A stretch of 64,000 bases of DNA. It comes from Pseudocercospora fijiensis CIRAD86 (taxonomy: Eukaryota; Ascomycota; Dothideomycetes; Mycosphaerellales; Mycosphaerellaceae). Shown piece by piece: positions 44,436 to 55,486 of this stretch (within the stretch, counting starts at the first letter, position 1; each line of letters begins with the position of its first letter). The translations under genes were made by a program, and so were the position numbers. The DNA lies in the NCBI RefSeq assembly GCF_000340215.1, contig NW_006921535.1, positions 5,651,846 to 5,715,845 on the forward strand, read 5' to 3'. The notes beneath the pieces were generated by a model. That model was not told the DNA's origin, did not search any database, and saw only the letters and a program-made list of their open reading frames with translations.

Positions 44436-47400
44436 GCCAAACCGTCAAATCCTCCAAAACAATCGGGTCATACAATAGGATTTTTTCGTGCCAGGAAGGG
44501 TTCTGGAGATCGGTACTGGGAGGTGTGGAGCGGATGGTGAAAGAGATTTTTGGGAAGAGGGTGGCGGCGATGGAGGGCCATGCGGCGTCGTCGGGTTTGA
44601 GTTTTGCGGAGGAGAGGATTGTTGGTGCTGGGATGGTAGTGATGTCGAGGGTTCGTATTGAAGGGGGAGAAGAGTTGGCTCGTGCTCGTGGCGGAGATGG
44701 CGTTTCATCAGAGTCGGAGATCTCGTCGATGTTGATATACTTTGGAGGAGAGGCAGGTTGAGACGCGGATTTGAAGGCTGGAGAGAGCTTGAGAGGAGAT
44801 ACACGATGAGGAATTGCTTGCCTCTGTTTCGGTGGTCGCCCTCTTCGTTTCGGTGTTGTCGCTTCAACAATAGCATTGGCTTTAGGGCGTTTGCCTTCAG
44901 CCGGTGATGCATCATCAATTAATGTGCGGCAAAGCGCGATGCTTCCCGTCTTGTGAGATGATGTATGCAATGGACTGTGGATATTATTGTCGAGCATCTG
45001 GAGTGCGGGGCGAATAGGCGAAGTTGCAGATCGTTTGAGTGATGGCAGCTGGGCTTTGCGAGATGGTGACCACGGTGGGGTAGGCCTGGGATCGGTAGGA
45101 GCGTCTTTCGAGTCGATGGTTTTGCTCTCAAATAAGTCACCTTTGGCGCCAGATCGTGAAGACGCTTCTCGAGGAGCAGCCTTAGCGTGGAGCAAGCCAG
45201 AGACAGTATGGGCCGGGCGATCATCATGGCGAAGTTCAGGCGGCACGGCGGTAGGGGAGGAGGAACACAGATTTACTATCCCATGCGCAGGCTCCATCGA
45301 CACACTGACAGGGTCTCCATCAGGACCGTCATCACCCGGGGCTCCAAATTTGGCAAATGTCCCAGTCTCGAGATGCTTCAGCTCCAATTGTGGCGGAACA
45401 AGACCGCTGCATGCCTCTTCAGTCGTATTTGTCTTCGGCGGAGGAGCACTATGCGGCTTCAAGGTCGGTCGATCGTAGCTGGCATCGAGTGTCTCTCCAT
45501 CCTGACCTCGGGCTGCTGAACACCAATGCTCTTTGCTGCCCTGCCCAACTGAAAGACCTGTACCATGTGATGCTGATATGACTTTCATACAGCTCTTTCG
45601 CGCCGGACTCGTGCCGTTCTGCACAGCCGGAATGCTTTCTGACTCACGTACTGCCATCTGTATTTGACGTATGAAGGTTGGTGAATCCTCGCCACCGAGC
45701 TGGCTGGATGTGCCAAATAAGAAATCCTGACGTTTCTCTTCTGCTCTCGCTTCCTCCGGGCGATATAGCTGAGCCAAGTAATCTGCTTCATTGAAGCGCA
45801 CTTTGGCCTTCGCGGTTTTGGCTTTCTTCGGCTTGCTTGTGTCTACGGCGCCGTCGACATCTGCTTTCTTTGCCCGAGACTTGCGAGGCTTCTTCACTTT
45901 TGTCGTTCCTTGGTCCTCAGCAGCTGGTACTTCGTGCGCTGTCGCTTCCGCTTGTGCGTTCGGCACGAAGAAGGAGGACACTGTTTGCTGGTCAACGGGC
46001 GCGGGTGCGACATCTTCAGGTCGGTATGCTTTCGTGGCCAAGTCAGTGATTGTCTGCGGCTTCTTTTTGGGTGCCCTCTCCCTTTTCTTCGGCTCGACAG
46101 CTGGCGGAGGTTGTACAACTTCTGCTTTGCGCGCGGCCGGTGGTCGTGTTGCATCATCTGTGAGACCAACTCGTCTCCGCTTGGCAAGGGCTTCTCCAGA
46201 GTGTGTACGCTTGATTGGTGGCGGCTTGTCTTCGCTGGCATATCCGAAGCTGCCAATCACATCAGCCAAACACAGCGTTGGTCTTTCGGCATCAGCAGAT
46301 GTGTTGGAGCAAGCAGTGTCGGGTCTGGCGAATGCTGGCGCAGAGGTGTTCTTCACTGGAGTCCAGCTAAGCCTGCGACGATGTGCTGGCGCTGGTAGGG
46401 TGTCAAGATCAGCCGCTTCATGCTCGCCACGGTGCGGCGGAATAGGTTGGAAGGGGGATGTGTTGAGATGGACATCTGTGCTCTTCTTTGCGGGCGCGAA
46501 GAAAGCGGACTGCTGGTCGAACTGGACCTCTGAGGCATGAGTTGAGGATTTAGTCTTCGAATTCTTCTGAGGCAGCTTTGACGCTCGCTCTCCCTCGTCA
46601 ACAGCCGTTTTTGGAGCTTTCTTGGGCCTGGGTTTTGCCTTTGTATGCTCGACATCACCATGATCCTCTGCAGCTGAACCGACTGTCCTCTCGCCTTGCA
46701 CATCTTTAGCTTCCAATGCGGCGAACTGGGTCGAAGCAAGATCGTCTGAGTTCAAGATGAAGCTCACAGATTTGTCACTCTTCTTCTCCCCCACGACCTT
46801 CGCCGCTTTCTTCTTGGGCCGTCTTGCTGGCTTGTCGCTCGTCGAGCCCGCATTTGCTGCTTTCGACTTTCTGGCTTTCTTTGCCGCCTTCGGAATGGGA
46901 AGAACAGCCTCACTTGGCGATTGCTGTCCAGGCCTGAAGTCGTGCTCAGAGAACGAAATGCTTGGTGCCCCCGGCCTCTGCAAGGCATCGCTGGGAGGGT
47001 TCAGAACGATCGGACTCGCCAATTTTGGACTTCTCGACACCCTCCTCGACGCCGGCGATGGCGCGAGAAACGCATAGTCGTCGAATGGCGTTGTGCTTCT
47101 CCGTCGTTGTCGCTCTGGTCTCGCCTTCTCCGCCGTCTCAGGCTTCTTGGGTCTTGGGAGCTTTCCTGTGCTCTCCGTTGCACCACGATCGCCGCCATCT
47201 TCCGCCTGCCTCTTCACGTCTTCCTTCGAAGCCTCAACACTGGCGCCAAAGCAGTTCGACTTCACCAGACTCGCCGCCGAAGCGAACCCTTTGTTCGCGC
47301 CTTCTGGGCGTTGCTGGCCGGAAGTCCGTGACTTGGCAAACAACGCAGACGGAGAAGGCAGTCCGGGCGATGAAGAGGCTTGCGTTGTACTTTCGGTCTT

Positions 47401-47487
47401 TCCCGTCGTCTGCTGCGGCGAGATTGTGGGAGGGCGAAAGGCTGCGGGCGACGACGAGTCGATGACGACGGGACTATGGCCTGCCAT
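44245..47487 (-). CDS. slx4: Structure-specific endonuclease subunit SLX4
   Basis: Single exon, 1,080 aa, ATG at 47,487. SLX4 is the nuclear scaffold that activates SLX1 to cut branched DNA in recombination and replication repair. Most of the protein is disordered and Lys/Pro/Ser-rich. It has an AT-hook (KRRGRPPK, about residue 875) and the conserved C-terminal SLX1-binding domain (about 1,000-1,080): ILLYDPIVLEDLTVWLNERG, WMVQKWCEERGVCCLWRE and the terminal LRGGVRVRY, which is the family's most diagnostic stretch. An insert with Lys/Arg/Glu repeats (VRKVKALPRKRKGEGEFEV) lies inside the C-terminal domain. No frame damage. Many antisense open stretches are shadows of this gene. Confidence 0.9.
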   Translation of the reverse strand: MAGHSPVVIDSSSPAAFRPPTISPQQTTGKTESTTQASSSPGLPSPSALFAKSRTSGQQRPEGANKGFASAASLVKSNCFGASVEASKEDVKRQAEDGGDRGATESTGKLPRPKKPETAEKARPERQRRRSTTPFDDYAFLAPSPASRRVSRSPKLASPIVLNPPSDALQRPGAPSISFSEHDFRPGQQSPSEAVLPIPKAAKKARKSKAANAGSTSDKPARRPKKKAAKVVGEKKSDKSVSFILNSDDLASTQFAALEAKDVQGERTVGSAAEDHGDVEHTKAKPRPKKAPKTAVDEGERASKLPQKNSKTKSSTHASEVQFDQQSAFFAPAKKSTDVHLNTSPFQPIPPHRGEHEAADLDTLPAPAHRRRLSWTPVKNTSAPAFARPDTACSNTSADAERPTLCLADVIGSFGYASEDKPPPIKRTHSGEALAKRRRVGLTDDATRPPAARKAEVVQPPPAVEPKKRERAPKKKPQTITDLATKAYRPEDVAPAPVDQQTVSSFFVPNAQAEATAHEVPAAEDQGTTKVKKPRKSRAKKADVDGAVDTSKPKKAKTAKAKVRFNEADYLAQLYRPEEARAEEKRQDFLFGTSSQLGGEDSPTFIRQIQMAVRESESIPAVQNGTSPARKSCMKVISASHGTGLSVGQGSKEHWCSAARGQDGETLDASYDRPTLKPHSAPPPKTNTTEEACSGLVPPQLELKHLETGTFAKFGAPGDDGPDGDPVSVSMEPAHGIVNLCSSSPTAVPPELRHDDRPAHTVSGLLHAKAAPREASSRSGAKGDLFESKTIDSKDAPTDPRPTPPWSPSRKAQLPSLKRSATSPIRPALQMLDNNIHSPLHTSSHKTGSIALCRTLIDDASPAEGKRPKANAIVEATTPKRRGRPPKQRQAIPHRVSPLKLSPAFKSASQPASPPKYINIDEISDSDETPSPPRARANSSPPSIRTLDITTIPAPTILSSAKLKPDDAAWPSIAATLFPKISFTIRSTPPSTDLQNPSWHEKILLYDPIVLEDLTVWLNERGVRLEVRKVKALPRKRKGEGEFEVVECEVVPWMVQKWCEERGVCCLWREGLRGGVRVRY

Positions 47488-47917
47488 GGTCGAGCCAGCG
47501 CGGCGGGCACATTTCCAGGGGATCCGATGGAGAAAATGCAGCTTGGCAGAGGCTCGAGGCTTGCGATGTTCGGTACTGCATGGAGTATCTCAGTGTTTCG
47601 TTTCGTGTCGTGTCGTGGCGGCGCGCGCGCTTCGGTCGCCATTGCTCGTGATGCGGATCTTGCCAAGCTTGCGGGGAAGAGGCAGGTTAGCCGAGCATTC
47701 ACTTACTCATTCACATGAAAGCTTAATCTGGAAGCTGCTTCTACATGAAATGACAAAATCCTCATCTATAGCTGGAGCACTGCTGGCATTGACCTAGAAC
47801 TTGTTATAAAGCCTGCAGATGACTTTGCCAAGCCCCGCCATTGGTGACACGTCAAACCGACACTCAACAGCCGTGCATGGAAAGTGATGTAGGCCCATGG
47901 TAGGTGCGCTGTAAATC
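47488..47917. other. SLX4 upstream region
   Basis: No gene; should contain the SLX4 promoter. Includes GTGTCGTGTCGTGGCGGCGC-like CG-rich sequence at about 47,605-47,640. Confidence 0.4.
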
Positions 47918-48129
47918 ATGAATATCGACGACCCGCACAGGCACACCAAGGTAGACAAATGTGTCTCCCAATGCGAGAAGCAAGCGACTGTATGGCAAAA
48001 TATGTTCGCTTCTGCTAACCAGCGGGCCCGAGCCGGTAAGTCAACACTGACAAACCGTTACGATGGAGACGCTGCTTTCCAGAGCATGCTGTCCTTTCGA
48101 TGGTGCTCGAATACCCAATTCTTCGATAA
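47918..48129 (+). CDS. Possible two-exon small protein (54 aa)
   Basis: ATG 47,918 opens MNIDDPHRHTKVDKCVSQCE; exon 1 ends at 48,035 before GTAAGT. A 47-nt intron with CTGAC and CCAG leads to exon 2 (48,083-48,129) ending HAVLSMVLEYPILR and TAA. Splice signals and phase are good, but the product is short and without known domain, so it could be the stump of a longer gene. Confidence 0.35.
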
Positions 48130-51100
48130 CAGCCTCGCGAGTAGCTTTGAGTAGTAGCTCTACGTATTACACGCTCTTCACGGTGAAAGACCACAACCAG
48201 GCCGCAGGGGGTCCGTCTATGCCCGTTCAATCGAGTTCGAGTAACAGATTCCTTAGAAAAGGCCTTATACGTGGTTTTACGTACCGCGTCCGCTAGTCGA
48301 TAGCTTCGTCGGGTGTAGGTAGGTCTCGAAGGCTTCGCACGTGCTCTCTGGAGAGAAGCCACGCGTGAGCTCCTTGGGACTGAGCGGTGTTATCGAGCTT
48401 GACGTACTGAACTCGGTTTCTATTCGAATAGTCACCAGATCAACATCTTGAAAGCTTTGTACGTGCTCTTGTAAAAGCGTCGCAAGCGGCTTCACCGAGC
48501 TTCAGTTACCGCTATGCGTTCGAGAGGTCAACAGCAATAACGGATCGAGATCCTGTACGCTTCAAATATGGCTCTTCCATCGAATTCTTCCATTGCCCAA
48601 CGGGGTTCTTTCAGCATCACATATTCATTCCGGCCATCTCTTGCGCTTGTTCCCCTTGCCTTGTCCTCAAGCTGTGACCGGGCAGTATCCATCCGCGGTT
48701 CAAATATCTTTTCCCTGGCTCATCGTGGCATGTACGGTTCGAGATCATTGTTCGATATGCGCACATATCCTCCTGTTCCCAAGTTCTTCCAATGCCCGCA
48801 TTATTCTCCGAGTTTCTTTCGCCAGTAGCCGAGTCCCCAAGAACGATTTGAGGTCTCCTTCGAGGCTCGTGAGGCCGCAGGGGTGGTCAATACGGGCGGT
48901 CTGAAGATGATACGATGTTACTTGCTTCGGCGACTCTGGTCACAGCGTTGGAGTTCAGATCTCTCAGGTGGGGAGTGGTGATTACTGCTCTGTTGAGCGA
49001 TGGTCACTTCGAAGCCGACAATGCTATCGTTTCTGGTGTGTTGTGTGATGTCGCGCCTTAAGAGGTGTTGCGATTCGAGGGCGACGAAGGGACTCTTCGG
49101 CGTGACGAGCGTGAGACAAGTGTGTGCATTGGGTGGCGATGGTTGTTCGGACACTAGTCGTCCGTCGTCCGTCAAAGGTCTCATCAGATGGAGATATCGT
49201 CGCGTCAGCCAACTCAGACCCCTGTATCCATCAAACGTGCGAGAGATGGCTACATGTCATCATCGTCAGTCTTGTTCGCTCAACAAGCTAAGGCCGGAGG
49301 GAGCCGCCATGGAAAGGAGCTGTCGCTGTTTGTGTATTGAGTCGCAGAACCTGTTCGATGCTGGCAACAGGGGCACGGTGAGCGGGCTCGCAGCAACTCT
49401 GTCAGGGGCAGATAGAGTGTAGTGGTATGAGTTTCGCGTTTGAATGCCGCTACCGCGAGCGCACTCGGAGCTCTGAACGAGAAGTATTCGCGGCTGTTGG
49501 AGTTGGCAAGCTCGCCGCCTCCGCCTCGCCGTGGTATGAAGGTCGGTGACGCTGCCTTCTGCTCGTCGCCTGCTTTGCAAGAGACTAAAGACATTAAGGC
49601 CTGCGCGAGTGTTCAAGTAGATGCGCGCGACCGTCAGCTGCAGCCGTGATCTCGCCGTCCTTTGTTGACATGCCGCTTCTGACGCCAGACGTGTCCACAC
49701 CACAGAACTCACCGTAAGATCTGTCGCAATTTGGAAGGGCAAGGTGGACAAGAGTTTCTTCTCCAAGTCATCGCAGCAGCGACAACGTTGATGAAAAAGG
49801 TGTGTGTGTGGTTTCCAAAAATTCCCAAGGGCACAGAAAGGCCGCAAGGAGTTGGTGGCCTGCGCGGGCGCCGGCCACCTGTTTGATTTCCTGTAAACAC
49901 CGGCTGGTCAGCACTGGAAGGGATGATTAGCAATGTCTTGTTATGTGTGGATGGTAGTTGTGCTTACGGTGTACAGTCAATCGTGTGAAGAAAAGAAGAG
50001 AAAGCTTGAGCGAAGAGAAGAGCCTTATAGATCTTGCGAAAGAGCACGGGCCTTCTGCCTGACTAAGCGTGCTCAGGATGAGCAGCGTGATGAGCTATTC
50101 CGTCTTGCCAAGGTGCTCCAGAGTACACAGAGCCAGGGATGTGATAGCGAGGCTTCACACTGCCTGCTGGGAATGCAGTCAGCTTCATCGTCTGGGTTTT
50201 CTTGCTATACAGAAGCAACAATCATCTCTTCCCCAGGCTATAGCCACTTGCCAATGACACCGTCAAGCAAGACCTCCTACGCATACCGATGTGTAGAGCT
50301 GCCACGCCGGTTAGAATCTGGTCTGTCCACCTGCAACTCCAGACTCCAGACTCCAGCTCACAACTCGGCCGTCAGCAGATCTCCGAGCGAGCGAGTCCAC
50401 AGCCTGTTCAATCATCCAATCTTCGTACCTGACGCATAAAGACGGCGCACTGCCCACAAGACTGGCCGCGTTCTCGCCCCTTTCTAGGATCAATGTCTCC
50501 TCTCGACTACACATTCTGCATTTGCCTCGGACGGTCCACGCTTTCGACTAAATTACTCGATCATCACCCCAACACAACTCATCCAAGGTCCAGTATGGGC
50601 CTACCGCCCTCATCAGAAAGCATCCATTGATGCCGCAAAGGCCTTTTACTTTGTGACGACTTCCGCCAACATTCTGCGACGCTGCGGTATAATCAGCGGT
50701 CTAGGAAAGCAATGAGAAGTGTTCTTGGTGTTCGAGGTAGAATGATGGAATCATTGCGCATCACAGAGCAAGCAATTGAAAATTGATTAGGTGAACAGGC
50801 GCATTCTTCATACCATCACTATCCCGACGCAGACCTGATGTACTGCCCCTCAGGCATCTGGTAGCAAAAAGAGCAGTTCCACCTACGATCTGCTGCCTGG
50901 GGATTGATTCAACCGATTACCAAATCCGCAATTCTCGATACCGCTGACTTCATCCGCCACGCAGTCGGAACGAATCTACGACCTTGGAGGCGAAGGCTCT
51001 GTGGACGTCACACATGGTCACATAGGCCTAGAATTCTTATTCATCGCCAAGACTTTCTATCGATGCAGTACCCCAATGTACTCCGCAGTCGTTGCACAAG

Positions 51101-51479
51101 AATGCGAGGTGGCGTCAAGCAAGGCTGAGACACCTGCAGCCAGGGCCGCTTAGCTCTTTTGGCGATAAGTTTCCGATGAAACCTGAAACCTGGACAAAGC
51201 TTTGTGGTGCAAAGACAGTCTCTGAAGTGAGAACACTGCTATCGTGGCAGAATCGTGGAGATTGTCACGAATATCTCAAACATATCTTGCCAAGAAACTC
51301 GTCGGAATTGGCATCTGCCAAGGTGATGCCTCCGAGGGCGAGAATCTGGACATCACTTCCTTCTCGGAGTATCTATCATATAAGATCTAAAGGTCTCAGC
51401 AGTAAAGCATCATCACATTCACACTCGTTTACAACGTCTAATTCACCACACTCGTTCCAACAGGTCCCTCTCTGCAACC
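48130..51479. other. Long spacer without a supported gene
   Basis: About 3.3 kb. An ATG-started 168-codon frame at 49,933-50,439 has a hydrophobic N-terminus (VWMVVVLTVY) then a Lys/Glu/Arg-rich part; nothing supports it beyond length. The open minus-strand stretch 49,266-49,847 begins at TTG and overlaps it in no meaningful way. A TATA-like ATATAAG at about 51,381 lies 100 bases upstream of the secreted-protein gene and may be its promoter. Confidence 0.4.
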
Positions 51480-52542
51480 ATGAAGCTCACTCTCATTACA
51501 TCTTTGGTGGGACTTGGTTCACTGGCCACGGCCATCCCTTCTGGCCTTTTCGAACGCGACGACTACGGGAAATGTATCAGGAGATGGGAGGCAAAGCAGT
51601 GGATCAACAACAATATTGCGATGTGGAACCGCAAAGGCAACTGGAAAAAGCTTGCCAAGACGCTGTACACCGATGACTTCAAGGGCAAGTCCAACTCGAT
51701 CAAGTCATCTCGTGGCTTCAAGGTATGTTCCAGAGCCTATAAGCCGATTATTCACTGACATTCGACAGCTTTCTGACGATCCTTACTATAACTCCTTGAA
51801 CGACTTTGTGTACGATCTCGACAAGAACATTCCAAAGGTCTACGATCAGTCAACCTATGGCTACTATCTGGACTGCAACACCCTCGTCTGGGTTCGCAAC
51901 ATCGGCCGTGTCAATGGCTGCGATGACCCGGTACGAGACGTTTCTGTCCTCACAATGCAGCGCAAGGGCAGGAAGATTCAGGCAAAAGACGGCCTCTTTG
52001 AATTCGACAGCATCAAATGGGGCAAAGCTTTGGGTGGGAAGTACGATCCGCCAAAGCAGCAATACAACTACGGTCAGAACAAGGGTGATGGCCATGGTGG
52101 CAAGAAGAACGATGACACGAAGTCAAGCCCGAACCAGAACGGTAGCAACGACTACGAGTGGGATCCCAAGGAGAATGATAGCCATCAGACCAGTCCTCAC
52201 AAGAATCAACATGACCCTAAGAAGACCGACGGGAACGGCTATGATGGGAATAAATCGGATCCAACAACGAGGAATGGCTATGACGACAAGAAGAATGGCG
52301 GAACACAAGTCAACCCACACAAAAATGACGGAAATGGCTATGATGGCAAGCAGACCGATCCCAAGACTGGCGGTACACAAGTCGATCCTCAGATCAACAA
52401 CAACGGCTATAGCGATGACAGCAAGAACAGTGGGACCCAAGTCGATCCACACCAGCAGAATGGCTACAAGGATGATGACAAGCTTTCTGGTCCACAGAAT
52501 AACGACAAAGATGGGCACAACGATGATAAGAAGGGCTACTAA
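51480..52542 (+). CDS. Secreted NTF2/SnoaL-like protein with low-complexity repeat tail (candidate effector)
   Basis: Exons 51,480-51,722 and 51,769-52,542; the 46-nt intron has CTGAC and ACAG; 338 aa. A signal peptide (MKLTLITSLVGLGSLATA) is followed by a domain with the spacing of fungal secreted NTF2-like folds: CIRRWEAKQWINNN..., TLYTDDFKGKSNSIKSSRGF, YYNSLNDFVYDL and CDDPVRDVSVL. From about residue 170 the protein becomes a charged Asn/Gly/Asp/Lys tail with imperfect repeats of NGYDDKK and GTQVDPH. No catalytic residues are evident. Export is well supported; the effector idea is inference from secretion plus a repeat tail. No Cys-rich pattern. Confidence 0.8.
52210..52530 (+). repeat. 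Coding repeats in the tail of the secreted protein
   Basis: Five to six imperfect units of about 16-20 codons, each with a NGY(D/S/K) element and most with GTQV(D/N)P. Repeats of this kind can change length between strains. Confidence 0.7.
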
Positions 52543-52827
52543 TAGTTCTTGACGCGGATGCATGAGGGGCCTGTGGTCATACGGGTGGCGTTCTGGAGTA
52601 TAACTGACCGTATTCGCTCCTTTTCGTAGACAATGACATTCCTTGTAAAACTACTTGACGCGTCTTCCATCCCTTTCGCCCTTTGTAGCGCATTGAGAAG
52701 CCGCTTCAAAGAGTCAGGAGACGTCCAATGGTGTGCTCACATCCCAAAGCGAAACCACTCGCTCACAGCAATGATTTCATACAGCACGTAACCAACGGCG
52801 ACTCATAGCCTCGATCCCTTCCTTCCC

Positions 52828-53641
52828 TCAGGAGATTTCTCGATCATATGCCCAGCGATTCAATCCTCCAGCGACCCCGAGCCATGGCGGATCAAAGTGC
52901 AGCATCACCAGATTATCAGCTGCATCACCTCGCATCTCGACGTGCTTCTTCGCGTGCTTCACAAGCGTCTTGATCTTCCCGCCACTCTTACCCTGAGCCA
53001 TAGTGCACCATGATCCGCGGCCAGGCCAGTAATCACGGGGATCGTAGGAGTAGAAGTACATGTTACGTTGGTAAGGCTGAACGATAAGCTGCTCTTGAAC
53101 CGATTCTGGAACGAAAGTCTCGGCGAGTTCTCGAATACTGACGCTGCTTCTGTGGAAGAGACGCTCGAGAAAAGGATGAAACGCAATCCAATCTTTGCAG
53201 GTAGGCTTGAAGACTTTCTCAGTGTTAGGGTCGAGGAAGGTGGTGGTGTCGTTTGGGACGGCGTCCAGGTAGCGATTCTGTCGCATCTCCTTCGAACTGG
53301 GGTTGTTGATGATCTGGTATGATTTCTTGTTGATTTGCATCGCGACGCAGAGATTCTTGAGCGGAAGATGGAGGAAGATCATCTCGGCAAGCTCTGGTGT
53401 GTCGAAGACGCGTGCCGCCGCGGTGGGACCTGGTTGAGCGTTCATGGCGGGAGATGGTACACGACGGGGCTTTCTTGTCTTCTTGAGCTTTTGTGGTGTC
53501 GCGATCTTGGGTCGGAGTATCGAGGTGGTTCTGGATGCCGTTAGAATCGCGGCCCCGTACGAAGAACCTATCAACTTACCTGCGATGCGGTGCGTTTTGG
53601 ACCGCAGACGACGTAGAGTACGTCTTGGTGATGATCTGCAT
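52828..53641 (-). CDS. F-box-like protein 1
   Basis: Exon 1 53,641-53,580 (MQIITKTYSTSSAVQ...) and exon 2 53,530-52,828, joined over a 49-nt intron with CTAAC and CCAG in matching phase; 254 aa. After a basic linker an F-box-like segment reads VFDTPELAEMIFLHLPLKNLCVAMQINKKSYQIINN, typical of Dothideomycete F-box proteins that would link substrates to Skp1-Cullin ubiquitin ligases. The remainder is a ~150-aa domain of unknown fold (YFYSYDPRDYWPG..., LHFDPPWLG). A start at 53,445 without the first exon is possible. Divergent to a second F-box gene 240 bp away. Confidence 0.75.
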
Positions 53642-53880
53642 GATTCTTACTGTTGAGGTGTATGTTGGACGAGGCTTCGAGGCGGCAGCCCCTGGAAAGT
53701 CCGCTTGTGTTGCGCCGTTCTGGACCCTGACCTGACAGTCCAGGTGGCAAATTCTTCTCACGCCGCACGAATACAACTACGGACTCTCAGCGCAGACCCA
53801 AGACATTCGACTAAGAACAGAGCCACGGCCGCTACAACTACATACCGCCACGCCACAAACCGCTCACCATCACCCTGACC
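53642..53880. promoter_or_regulatory. Shared divergent promoter region of two F-box genes
   Basis: The 239-bp interval separates the two start codons, so both promoters and leaders must fit here. No specific site recognised. Confidence 0.5.
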
Positions 53881-54507
53881 ATGTCGACCCACGCCTCCAG
53901 AGCCTTCGACGTGGCCGAGCTGCTCTCCATGATCCTCATCTACCTCACTCCCAAAGAGTTAAAGCAAGCCTACCGCGTCAACAAAACCTTCAAGTCAACC
54001 ATCGACCAAGACAAACTCCTCCGCCTCCGCGTACACTTCTTCAAAAAGCCACTCCACCTCAACCAAGCCTTTGAAGACCACCAAACCAGCCTCTATCGCT
54101 ATTTCGGCCGGTTCGAGACCATCCTCCATCCAACCCTCCATCAAAAAATCTCCGAGGCAAAGCAAGGCTGTCCGAACTTCTTTTACGCCCAAGCTGGAAG
54201 GATCTGGGACCTTGAAGCGACCCACAACGCCAAGATGTATCAGATCATTTGTCAGCCGCATGCTCCCTCCGTCATCGTATCTTTTGGAAAGGCGCCATGG
54301 GCCACGCGGTGGAAGGAAGAGGTTGTGTTCGAGGAAGAAAAGGATATGGGTGTAAAGTTGGGACAGCTTGTTGACGCTGTGAAGCGGTTGAAAGTTTTGT
54401 GGACGCAGGAAGTTCGTGTGGAGATGGTGCAGCGAGGTCGAGATTCGGTGGAGTACCGTCAGGAGATGAGTGAAGTGCTGAGAAAAGGAGGAGTGATGGA
54501 ATTTTAG
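53881..54507 (+). CDS. F-box-like protein 2
   Basis: Single exon, 208 aa, ATG in ACC context. The F-box-like region AFDVAELLSMILIYLTPKELKQAYRVNKTFKSTI (residues 8-41) parallels that of the divergent neighbour, suggesting an old inverted duplication. The C-terminal part (about 60-208) is helical and charged, no known substrate domain. Presumed adaptor of an SCF ubiquitin ligase. Confidence 0.75.
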   Translation: MSTHASRAFDVAELLSMILIYLTPKELKQAYRVNKTFKSTIDQDKLLRLRVHFFKKPLHLNQAFEDHQTSLYRYFGRFETILHPTLHQKISEAKQGCPNFFYAQAGRIWDLEATHNAKMYQIICQPHAPSVIVSFGKAPWATRWKEEVVFEEEKDMGVKLGQLVDAVKRLKVLWTQEVRVEMVQRGRDSVEYRQEMSEVLRKGGVMEF

Positions 54508-54891
54508 GGTAGTAACTGCAGTGATCGTTTTCGCCTCCGAATTGCATGCTTCACTACGCTACTCGAGAGCAGACCGGTCTCGTAGAGGTGCAGAGTGTAT
54601 TGAGAGCGTTAGCTATGTGATCTTCTGTGCGATGCTAACATATTTGTCTCTGTACAGGGGTTTCTCGGTGTTTTCAAGCTTTCTGAGCTCAACAGATCGC
54701 GGACAGCTCTCGCAACCGCTCATATCTCTGAAGAAGCGCTCAAGATGTGAGGAGATACATGCTACTACACATGTGCTTATGAGCGCGTCTCTCTCTCTGC
54801 TACAGGACAAAGTCTTCGATGCTATCACTAGCACCCAGGAGGCCCACAAGTTGTGGAAGACTAAGAAGTAAGACCACCGCTACGTCGACGA
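54508..54891. other. Spacer, nothing recognised
   Basis: No ATG-started frame with coding character. Confidence 0.4.
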
Positions 54892-55450
54892 TTACAATAG
54901 AGACCTCAGGGCTTTCCTTGCCGAGGCCGGAGTCAGCGACGCCAGCGTTATGGTGCGCGACGCATTCGTGGCCTTCGTGTCCGACAGCGCCTCGTTGGTG
55001 CAGAGGGCCGCCGTGTGACCCTCGCCGCGAAGCGTGTAGGCGTTGCGAACGGTAACATACCGCCAAGTGTGGGCGACGAGGTCCTAGGTGACGGCCGGGC
55101 GACCCAGGTTGCGACGGTGTAGGTAGGGCAGACCACTGGAATTCAGAGAGGACTCGTACCACTTGTGAAGCTGCGTAGCCGACCAGGCGCCAAGGTTCAT
55201 GCCGATAAGCAGCAGCCAAATCGTGTAGTCCTCGAGCTAGGAGTCTGGTAGAGGCAAGCGCACTATCGAGAGTCGGCCTGTTGCTGCTATCCACAAGAAT
55301 TGGACTTCGCCACAGGTAGTCAGATCGATCTTATAGTGCTTTGTTGCTCCGACGTGCTCGCTAGCAGGTCGCTTGCCCGTCTTCTAGTACTCCTCACCGT
55401 AGTCGCGGTAGGAGACGTCCTCACCGTGCTCGCCACGCTTGTATGGGACT
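54892..55450 (-). pseudogene. RIP-touched coding fragment of unknown family
   Basis: The minus-strand frame from about 55,450 to TAA at 54,892-54,894 reads as clear protein (YKRGEHGEDVSYRDYGEEY, HYKIDLTTCGEVQFLWIAA, LLIGMNLGAWSATQLHKWYE, NAYTLRGEGHTAALCTNEAL) with at least three internal TAG codons where Trp or Gln is likely. Composition near the stops is TpA-rich. Probably a piece of a repeated gene or transposon caught by RIP. I do not recognise the family. Confidence 0.5.
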
Positions 55451-55486
55451 TAGGATCTGCTCGGTAACATTAGCCATAATCGTAAG

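Noticed and set aside
47093..47797. 234-codon plus-strand frame
   Set aside because: Antisense of the SLX4 5' end running into its promoter; no start codon or motif.
48690..48745. GGTTCAAAT/GGTTCGAGA words resembling a tRNA T-loop
   Set aside because: No acceptor stem, D-arm or anticodon arm can be laid out around them.
49266..49847. 193-codon minus-strand frame
   Set aside because: Begins at TTG, no domain, overlaps other equally open frames.
51092..51676. 194-codon frame overlapping the secreted-protein gene
   Set aside because: Out-of-frame shadow; the spliced frame with signal peptide is far more convincing.
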